From: Rhodothermaceae bacterium
Lineage (GTDB): Bacteria; Bacteroidota; Rhodothermia; Rhodothermales; Bin80
Reading direction: 5' to 3'
Assembly (NCBI GenBank): GCA_009838195.1
Contig: VXSC01000008.1
Span: 1-64,000, forward strand
Length of the DNA: 64,000 bases
Shown here: positions 57,915 to 64,000 of the stretch, piece by piece
Position numbering within the stretch: the first letter of the stretch is position 1
Layout of the letters: each line of letters opens with the position of its first letter
Translations under genes and position numbers: made by a program
The notes under the pieces: model-generated
What the model was told of the DNA's origin: nothing
The model's database searches: none
Seen by the model: only the letters and a program-made list of their open reading frames with translations

Positions 57915-58343
57915 ATGGCCCTCCGAGCTGTCATTGATACCAACATTCTGCTCGTCTCAATTTCCGATAGATCGCCTCACCATTGGATATTCGAGGGCCT
58001 ACGTAACGGGCTATATTCGTTGTTGGTTAGCACCGAGATCGCCCTTGAATACGAAGAAGTCATTGGGCGAGAGATGGGAGATGACGTTGCTAGTGTGGTA
58101 CTCAGTGCGTTTGAACGCTATCCAAATGTGTTACCAGTACATCGATACTATCTGTGGAACCTGATCAAAGCCGATTTTGATGACAACAAATTCACAGATT
58201 GTGCGATTGCCGGCGGGGCCGATTGTCTGGTAACCAACGACAAGCACTTCAATGTGCTCCAAGATATTGATTTCCCCCGCGTGACGGTGGTAACACCAGA
58301 AGAGTTCAAGATCCTGCTTACAAAAACGCGACTGTCTGAATAG
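57915..58343 (+). CDS. PIN-domain toxin, probable ribonuclease
   Basis: 142 residues, a single PIN domain. The acidic metal-binding residues are visible at D8 (VIDTNIL), E45 (ALEYEEV), D95 (KFTDCAI) and D109 (VTNDKHF). The family ('putative toxin-antitoxin system toxin component, PIN family') is made of Mg-dependent RNases. The LVTNDKHF ending and length fit. It follows the small upstream gene by five bases. Such pairs stabilise chromosomal segments or act in stress and phage response; nothing here distinguishes these. Confidence 0.85.
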   Translation: MALRAVIDTNILLVSISDRSPHHWIFEGLRNGLYSLLVSTEIALEYEEVIGREMGDDVASVVLSAFERYPNVLPVHRYYLWNLIKADFDDNKFTDCAIAGGADCLVTNDKHFNVLQDIDFPRVTVVTPEEFKILLTKTRLSE

Positions 58344-58518
58344 CACCACTGTATGGCCTGATGATGTGGCACTTTCGTGGAATCATCCAGCAGGTCCTGC
58401 TTCTCATTAGCCGGTTTGTTAATAGCTTGCAAGAACACGGTAGCTTCCGTACACTTCCAGGGATTGGCATACTCCGTAGACCACCAATCAAGCGACGATT
58501 TCGTTCCCCACCGGGAAT
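58344..58518. other. Non-coding segment after the toxin gene
   Basis: Together with the degenerate frame that follows, this forms a ~500-base stretch without an intact gene. I see only incidental frames here, with no conserved motif, tRNA or terminator. Confidence 0.35.
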
Positions 58519-58863
58519 ATGTTTAATTCGGTCCTTCTGGAACTCAACAAAGCAAAACCTGCGGAGTCTAGGAATAAGTCCAGAAATGAATCTCGCTTGA
58601 AAGTGTGATTTCAAGAAATCGACGAACTGGTTGCGATTTCAAGAAATACATTTGAGCAATCTATTCAGAGAACTTCAACTAAAATTAGCAACACTTACAT
58701 CTGCTCATATGAGGATGGGAGCGTGTCTCTGCCACCTGATGACTATTCAGGCGAGGTACTGTGTGTGATTATTCTTGTGGAAACAACCATGATCATTGGA
58801 AGTCTGGATCGTACGTTTTCACATGTCTCCAGACGCACATGTTCACTGATCCGAGGGCATCAG
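58519..58863 (+). pseudogene. Possible degenerate ORF with an in-frame TGA
   Basis: An ATG at about 58519 opens a 29-codon frame (MFNSVLLELNKAKPAE...) that stops at TGA 58606-58608. The same frame then continues for ~85 codons (EIDELVAISRNTFEQSIQ, YEDGSVSLPPDDYSGEVL) to a stop at about 58863, overlapping the end of the convergent M16 gene. The composition looks protein-like rather than random, which suggests a decayed small gene. No family is recognised. Confidence 0.25.
58607..58647. repeat. Two copies of the near-palindrome GATTTCAAGAAATC
   Basis: GATTTCAAGAAATC at 58607-58620 and GATTTCAAGAAAT at 58635-58647. Each has GATTTC and GAAAT(C) arms around AA. Spacing is 28 bases start to start. 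Possibly a protein-binding site; the location between toxin and peptidase genes gives no clear target. Confidence 0.4.
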
Positions 58864-60090
58864 TGATACTCGAGAAAAAGCATCGGGAGATAAAAAGTCC
58901 CCTGCAAACGTTTGGATTTCCTCAGCGGTTACAGCTTCCAATTCTTCAATCGTTTCGTCAATCGAAATGACCCTCCCAAAATATAGCTCCTGCTTTCCAA
59001 GACGTGTCATCCGATTGGACATGCTCTCCAGCCCAAGTGCAATCCCCCCACGAGCCTGCCCTTTCGCCCGTGTCAGGACTTGGTTACTGACCGGCTTTTG
59101 AGCCAAATGGTCAAACTCCCGGAAGATCAATCGGAGTGCACGATTGATTCTCGACGGATCCAATCCCAGATAAACACCGAAGTCGCCGCAGTCGGAATAT
59201 GCATTCAGGAATGAATAAATATTGTAACAGAACCCGTAACGCTCCCTAATTCGCTGATTCAGTCGACTGGAACTCCCCCCTCCCAGAATAATATTGAGTA
59301 GCTCTAATATCGCTCTGTGTTTGGAATGCACGGAGATACCCGGTCTCCCCAGAATCAGATGCCCCTGCTGAATCGATCGCGTCAAGGATAGCTCTGTTGC
59401 CTGATACGGAGGACGAGTAGATTCCTTTTTGGGTTTGGATCCGGCTGATCGAAGATCCTTGAATGCTTTCTCGACACTCTTGACCAAGGTCCCGTGACGG
59501 AGGTTTCCGGACGCAGCAATCACAATTTGATCAGGGATATATTGCCTGGTGACGTAATCGAAAAGATCCTGGCGCTTCAGACCCGAGACCGTTTCGGGAT
59601 AACCAATAATTGGGCGGCCAATTGCCTGCGATGGGTAAATAACAGATTCAAAACGATCCGTGATATATTCTTCAGGAGCATCATCGTACATTTTTATCTC
59701 CTCAAGTACCACAGACTTCTCCTTCTCGATCTCCCGTTCTGGAAATACCGGTGAAGCAACCAGATCACACACGGAATCTACTCCCCGGTCGAGGTAGGAG
59801 TCCAGAGCACGTGCAAAATAGCACGTATGCTCTTTCGACGTAAATGCATTCAGATATCCGCCAACCGACTCCATTCGGCTGGCGATCTGATGCATCCTGC
59901 GCTTGGTCGTGCCTTTGAAGACCGCGTGTTCAACAAAGTGACTGATGCCTGCCTTAAACTCTGGGTCGTTCCGACTTCCAGAGTCAACCCATACCCCTAC
60001 CGCAATGGATCTGACCGAAGAGACAGATTCGCTGAGGATGCGGATACCACTGGGAAGCGTCGTTTTGGTAATCACGACTTTTCCCTCCAC
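58843..60090 (-). CDS. M16-family zinc protease (processing-peptidase-like)
   Basis: 415 residues from a GTG at 60090, placed immediately after the pnp TAG with no gap. The inverted zinc motif HFVEH lies at about residues 51-55 and the third ligand Glu in KEKSVVLEEIKMYDD. LGGGSSSRLNQRIRERYGFCYNIYSF is the conserved C-terminal-half motif. One-chain M16B peptidases of this length usually act as dimers on peptides. In many bacteria such a gene sits right after pnp, as here. No signal peptide, so cytoplasmic. Confidence 0.92.
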   Translation of the reverse strand: MEGKVVITKTTLPSGIRILSESVSSVRSIAVGVWVDSGSRNDPEFKAGISHFVEHAVFKGTTKRRMHQIASRMESVGGYLNAFTSKEHTCYFARALDSYLDRGVDSVCDLVASPVFPEREIEKEKSVVLEEIKMYDDAPEEYITDRFESVIYPSQAIGRPIIGYPETVSGLKRQDLFDYVTRQYIPDQIVIAASGNLRHGTLVKSVEKAFKDLRSAGSKPKKESTRPPYQATELSLTRSIQQGHLILGRPGISVHSKHRAILELLNIILGGGSSSRLNQRIRERYGFCYNIYSFLNAYSDCGDFGVYLGLDPSRINRALRLIFREFDHLAQKPVSNQVLTRAKGQARGGIALGLESMSNRMTRLGKQELYFGRVISIDETIEELEAVTAEEIQTFAGDFLSPDAFSRVSLMPSDQ

Positions 60091-62331
60091 CTAAGATCTA
60101 CGTGATCCTCGGTGCCGATTTCCTCCGCCATGATTCCCACCGCCGCGTCGATCAGGTCTGCCTCCACGAGGCGAGCGATCCCCTCGCTTAATGTGGGCAG
60201 GCCGGGGAAGTGTTGCCTTATGACTCAGGCGAAGACGCCCCCTGTCACGAATCTCCATGAGTCTCACCTTGAGCTTGTCTCCAACCTGGACGGCATCCCG
60301 CGGGTGGTCAATCCAATCCCAGGACAACTCACTCTTATGTACCAGCCCTTCTTTTCCAGGGAGTATCTCTACAATCGCACCCACATCGAGAATATTGCGA
60401 ACAGTGCCTTCATATTCCTCCCCTACTTCTGGAGCAACGACCAGGGACTGGATAATTTCAATTGCCTCGTTGACCGAGTTTTCATCCGAACCCGCAATCG
60501 TCACATAGCCTAGATTGTCTTTCTCTTCAACTTCAATCACTACCCCGGTATCGGCCTGGATCCCTCGTACGACTTTTCCACCTGGGCCAATCACGGCACC
60601 GATCAATTCACTGTCAATCGTAATCTGTGTCAGCCTGGGAGCATGTGGAGACATATTTTCGCGTGACTCGGCAAGCGTTTGATCCATGATATCAAGGATA
60701 TGTATCCTGGCCTCACGAGCCTGATACATGGCCTGCAACATGAGATCTCTTGAGAGGCCACTGATCTTGATATCCATCTGACATGCTGTGATCCCATCAC
60801 GCGTACCCGTGACCTTGAAATCCATATCTCCCAGATGATCTTCGGTGCCAAGAATATCGGTAAGAACCACATGACGGGTTTCATCTGCGATCATACCCAT
60901 TGCAACTCCTGCGACGGCTTTGTTAACAGGGACCCCCGCATCCATGAGCGCAAGACTTCCTGAACATACGCTGGCCATGGAGGATGACCCATTGGATTCA
61001 AGTACATCTGCATTGACCCGAACGGTATACGGAAACTCTTCCTGATCCAAAATCATACCTTGCAGGGCACGCTCAGCAAGGTAACCATGTCCGATTTCAC
61101 GCCTGCTTGCACCACGCAGAAACTTGACTTCTCCTGTCGAAAATGGAGGAAACTCGTAGTGAAGGAAGAAATGCTTGTCTTCCTGATCGAAGACTTGATC
61201 AACCGCCTGCTGATCACGAGTAGTTCCAAGGGTAACCGACGCCATCACTTGGGTTTCGCCTCTTGTGAAAATGGACGAACCATGTACTCGGGGCAGATAG
61301 CCTACCTCACACCAGATCGGACGCACCGTTTCAGGATCGCGCCCATCAATTCGTCTCTGATCAGCCATCACCATCTCCCGCATCACATCACGAGAAACAA
61401 TTCCTGCAGCAGAACGGATCTGTGCAGTGACCGCATTGGCCTCTTCCTCGGGAAACTCTGCCGAGATCGCTTCAACCGCTTCGTCTGTTAAATCGGAGAG
61501 GCCTCCATAAAATCCTTTCTTATCGTAAGGAGCCCGTATATGCGCTTCTAGTTTGCTCTGAATTAATTCGCGCACACGACTTACCATCTCAGGGCTTGGC
61601 AGATCCACTTCGTATTCCATCGGCTCAATCGGAGCGTGCATGGCTTCGAATTCAGCACGTAGATCTAATTGTGCCTGACAGAGCTCCTTGATTACCTCAT
61701 GTGCGACGGCAAGCGCCTCTACCACATCTTCTTCCGAACACTCCTCCATCTCGCCCTCGACCATCATAATCGCGTCCAGTTTGCCGGCCACGACAAGATT
61801 TAAATCACTTGATTTCAATTCATCCTTCGTAGGATTCACGACAAAGTCGCCGTCAACACGACCAACACGAACCTCCGCAATGGGGCCATCAAAAGGAGCT
61901 CCCGACAACAAGAGTGCAGCCGAGGCTCCGATTCCGAAGATCATATCTCCGTCATTCTCGCCGTCTGCCGAGATGACCGAACCAATCAGCTGGACTTCAT
62001 TTCGATAGCCGTCTGGAAAAAGTGGGCGAACTGCCCGATCCACCAGGCGGGAGGTGAGGATTTCTTTGTCATTCAACCGTCCCTCACGTTTAATAAATCC
62101 TCCTGGAATTTTTCCTCCCGAAGAAAATTTTTCACGATAATCCACGGTAAGTGGAAAGAAACTCTGCCCAGGTCGGGCATTTGTTGAGGCGACAGCTGTC
62201 GCCATTACCATCGTATCTCCTGTACGTACGACGACCGCACCGCCTGCCTGTTTGGCAAGCCGACCGGTTTCCATTGATATTACTCTTCCTGGCGCATACT
62301 CTACCTGCGCCGTTACTGCTTTAGGGGTCAT
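60091..62331 (-). CDS. pnp: Polyribonucleotide nucleotidyltransferase (PNPase)
   Basis: 746 residues. Two RNase PH-like core domains (MVMATAVASTNARPGQSFFPLTVDYREK summarised by FFPLTVDY; and FLRGASRREIGHGYLAERAL) are followed by a KH domain near residue 575 (GAVIGPGGKVVRGI) and an S1 domain (YEGTVRNILDVGAIVEI). It degrades RNA 3' to 5' using phosphate and adds tails. The C-terminal tail after S1 is Arg/Gly-rich (RGDRSPRGGRPDRRGG), an unusual RNA-binding-like extension. Located between rpsO and the M16 gene, the standard arrangement. Confidence 0.96.
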   Translation of the reverse strand: MTPKAVTAQVEYAPGRVISMETGRLAKQAGGAVVVRTGDTMVMATAVASTNARPGQSFFPLTVDYREKFSSGGKIPGGFIKREGRLNDKEILTSRLVDRAVRPLFPDGYRNEVQLIGSVISADGENDGDMIFGIGASAALLLSGAPFDGPIAEVRVGRVDGDFVVNPTKDELKSSDLNLVVAGKLDAIMMVEGEMEECSEEDVVEALAVAHEVIKELCQAQLDLRAEFEAMHAPIEPMEYEVDLPSPEMVSRVRELIQSKLEAHIRAPYDKKGFYGGLSDLTDEAVEAISAEFPEEEANAVTAQIRSAAGIVSRDVMREMVMADQRRIDGRDPETVRPIWCEVGYLPRVHGSSIFTRGETQVMASVTLGTTRDQQAVDQVFDQEDKHFFLHYEFPPFSTGEVKFLRGASRREIGHGYLAERALQGMILDQEEFPYTVRVNADVLESNGSSSMASVCSGSLALMDAGVPVNKAVAGVAMGMIADETRHVVLTDILGTEDHLGDMDFKVTGTRDGITACQMDIKISGLSRDLMLQAMYQAREARIHILDIMDQTLAESRENMSPHAPRLTQITIDSELIGAVIGPGGKVVRGIQADTGVVIEVEEKDNLGYVTIAGSDENSVNEAIEIIQSLVVAPEVGEEYEGTVRNILDVGAIVEILPGKEGLVHKSELSWDWIDHPRDAVQVGDKLKVRLMEIRDRGRLRLSHKATLPRPAHIKRGDRSPRGGRPDRRGGGNHGGGNRHRGSRRS

Positions 62332-62395
62332 TTAACCTCGATTATTAAAAATAAAGCGTTCCGAACATCTAATTTCGTTCGGGGGCTGCACTGAT

Positions 62396-62662
62396 CTACT
62401 TACGTAAGCCCAACGCTTTGGTGATATTTCGATAACGCTCAATATCCTTGTCAATCAAGTAATTGAGCATCCTGCGACGCTTTCCCACTAGTTTTAATAG
62501 TCCGCGCCTTGTTGCATGATCTTTTCTGTTATTCCTTAAATGTTGTGTCAGATGGCGGATCCGTTCAGAAAAAATTGCGATCTGCACCTCTGCCCTGCCC
62601 GTATCCATGGGGCCACTGCCATATTTCTCTGCAAAATGCTGTGTCTGTTCCTTCGTTATCAT
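62396..62662 (-). CDS. rpsO: Ribosomal protein S15
   Basis: 88 residues, the canonical length of S15. [38 protein letters not shown] and [14 protein letters not shown] are conserved. It binds the 16S rRNA central domain early in 30S assembly. It precedes pnp by 64 bases, a spacing in which other bacteria place an autoregulatory leader and RNase III site; I see no clear structure. Confidence 0.97.
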   Translation of the reverse strand: MITKEQTQHFAEKYGSGPMDTGRAEVQIAIFSERIRHLTQHLRNNRKDHATRRGLLKLVGKRRRMLNYLIDKDIERYRNITKALGLRK

Positions 62663-62759
62663 TTTGTGTAATCAATTAGTCTTTATTGGATCACATCCCC
62701 GCCAAATGCCCGTGTGCAAGACTGGTCACAGTTAAAATAAATCGGCCGACCAGGATGAA

Positions 62760-63716
62760 TCAGCCCAATGGTACCCTATGCCACTCAGACTGTTCCAAAA
62801 TCTTCCTGGAAATCACTTCGTCCTGTTGCATGGCCGCTTGTAATTTTTCCATCGAAGCAAAGTTACGCTCCGCACGGATTCGCTCGAGAAAATGTACGGT
62901 GATCTCTTCCCCATAGATGGGTCGATCAAAATCAAGCAGATGCACCTCCAGGTGTACCCCTCTACTGTCCTTGATTGCCGGGCGTGTTCCGATGCTCATC
63001 ATTCCTCCCAGCCAGGCCCCTGACACCTCTACATTCACAACATAAATTCCGTGTGAAGGAACAACCTTTTTAGGTTCCCGCAAAATCAGGTTTGCAGTAG
63101 GATAGCCCAGCTCCCGGCCACGACCATCTCCGCGAACTACCCTGCCTGTCAAAGAATGCGGACGTGCCATGAGCTTTGCCGCAAGAGATACATCCCCAGC
63201 TTCCTGTAAAATAGAGCGTACCTTCCGGGAAGAAATCACCAGATCGTGGATCTTGTACGGTCTGATCACTTCCACATCAAAATTGTGTTGCCGACCCAGA
63301 GAAGCGAGTAAATCAACATCACCCTTTCTTCCCTTCCCAAACCGATGGTCATGCCCCACAATAATCGTTTGAAGCCCTGTGCGCTTCACAAGCAGTTCCA
63401 AGACAAAGTCCTCTGCTTCCAACGTGGAGAACTTTTCCGTAAACGGCAATACAACCATCCGAGCTAATCCAAGAGAAGATAAAATCGCGGCACGTTCCTC
63501 TATGGTCGTCAGTTTGGGCAGAGTCTGCTGCAATAACACCTCACGTGGATGAGGATCAAATGTGATCAATGTGCTGAGTCCGCCCGTATTCTTGGCACGC
63601 TCTACAAGATCTGCAATGATCATCCTGTGCCCCAAATGCACGCCATCGAAGATCCCCACCGTCAATATGCTGTCCGGCCGACAAGTTAAATCGTCTAGCC
63701 CTCTTTCAAAGATCAT
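62760..63716 (-). CDS. ribF: Bifunctional riboflavin kinase/FMN adenylyltransferase
   Basis: 318 residues. The N-terminal nucleotidyltransferase domain has VGIFDGVHLGHR and VGHDHRFGKGRKGD; the C-terminal kinase domain has RVVRGDGRGRELGYPTANL and PSHGIYVV. It converts riboflavin to FMN and FAD. The ATG overlaps the truB TGA (ATGA). Normal length. RBS is inside truB. Confidence 0.95.
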   Translation of the reverse strand: MIFERGLDDLTCRPDSILTVGIFDGVHLGHRMIIADLVERAKNTGGLSTLITFDPHPREVLLQQTLPKLTTIEERAAILSSLGLARMVVLPFTEKFSTLEAEDFVLELLVKRTGLQTIIVGHDHRFGKGRKGDVDLLASLGRQHNFDVEVIRPYKIHDLVISSRKVRSILQEAGDVSLAAKLMARPHSLTGRVVRGDGRGRELGYPTANLILREPKKVVPSHGIYVVNVEVSGAWLGGMMSIGTRPAIKDSRGVHLEVHLLDFDRPIYGEEITVHFLERIRAERNFASMEKLQAAMQQDEVISRKILEQSEWHRVPLG

Positions 63717-64000
63717 GTGTTCTCAAGGACAGCGACCAACTGTTCTATACTGCACGCCCGCTCAACCTGATAACTTCCAATCGCCGTACGACGTAGTTGC
63801 GTCAGGTGAGCCCCCACATGTAAATGCTGGCCGACATCATGTGCTAATACCCTGATGTAGGTGCCCTTGCTGCATCGCACTCGAAAATGAACCTCTGCCC
63901 CCTCTACACGGAGCACCTTAAAACTATGGATGGTTACTTCATTGGGGCTGCGTTCAACAGATTCTCCTCGTCTGGCTTTCTTATACAACCGTTCTCCGCC
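63713..64000 (-). CDS. truB: tRNA pseudouridine(55) synthase TruB, C-terminal part, cut by the window edge
   Basis: The reading frame is open to the end of the window at 64000, so only about 95 C-terminal residues are seen. GERLYKKARRGE and FRVRCSKGTYIRVLAHDVG are TruB signatures; the second holds part of the catalytic-domain RNA contact. The enzyme makes pseudouridine 55 in the tRNA T loop. The order truB-ribF-rpsO-pnp on the minus strand is the usual one. Confidence 0.92.
   Translation of the reverse strand, partial: GGERLYKKARRGESVERSPNEVTIHSFKVLRVEGAEVHFRVRCSKGTYIRVLAHDVGQHLHVGAHLTQLRRTAIGSYQVERACSIEQLVAVLENT

Overview
The window looks like a chromosomal segment of a Bacteroidota-type bacterium, most likely of the Rhodothermia/Balneolia branch (inference from gene content, no phylogeny run). 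The signs are five proteins tied to the type IX secretion system (four type A C-terminal sorting domains plus a PorV/PorQ-like barrel), TonB receptors with a carboxypeptidase-like regulatory domain, a GWxTD-domain protein, secD and secF as separate genes, and the truB-ribF-rpsO-pnp order. No transposase, integrase, phage structural gene or CRISPR array is visible.

Layout. 1-2.5 kb: a SIS-domain protein convergent with a T9SS-sorted PGRP-type amidase. 2.5-11.8 kb, minus strand: a surface cluster (FG-GAP protein, TonB receptor, a 1133-residue T9SS cargo, a PorV-like barrel, the amidase) with start/stop overlaps suggesting coupled translation. 12-16 kb: a MetE-core methyltransferase, an outer-membrane barrel, and an AAA ATPase (DUF4143) preceded by five copies of a TTGACAATCTGCCGA-like repeat. 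16.1-19.7 kb, minus strand: a cobalamin riboswitch controlling a BtuB-like TonB receptor and a beta-propeller protein that looks like a T9SS-exported counterpart of BtuG. 20.1-20.4 kb: tRNA-Asp and tRNA-Phe with a strong terminator. 20.4-25.4 kb: TsaC/Sua5, PAP2 phosphatase, a lipoprotein, a BtuD/FecE-type ATPase, a PduO-type cobalamin adenosyltransferase and an M23 peptidase. 25.4-33 kb: a large VPS10/BNR protein, a lipoprotein, thymidylate kinase, a FecA-like TonB receptor and a DUF62 SAM hydrolase. 33.2-35.5 kb: a three-module redox enzyme. 35.6-41.5 kb, minus strand: histidine kinase, purA, a STAS protein, secF, secD. 42.1-49.4 kb: a three-gene helicase operon. 49.5-57.2 kb: Gfo/Idh oxidoreductase, guaB, RluB-type synthase, scpB/scpA, a sugar-nucleotide epimerase and a GWxTD protein. 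57.7-58.3 kb: an antitoxin/PIN-toxin pair. 58.8-64 kb, minus strand: M16 peptidase, pnp, rpsO, ribF and the 3' part of truB.

The best candidate for an undescribed system is the 42.1-49.4 kb operon. Its first gene encodes a single chain that reads as DISARM DrmA fused to DrmB (helicase plus DUF1998). It is followed by a compact UvrD-like helicase and then a 391-residue protein I do not recognise. No methyltransferase, DrmC (PLD) or DrmD is present, so this would be a reduced DISARM-like anti-phage system. The second is the 763-residue fusion of a MocD-type membrane di-iron oxygenase/desaturase, a Rieske ferredoxin and an NqrF-like flavin reductase, a potentially self-sufficient oxygenase. The third is the riboswitch-controlled BtuB plus T9SS-anchored propeller pair. 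With the adenosyltransferase and ATPase a few kb away it forms a loose cobalamin uptake and activation neighbourhood.
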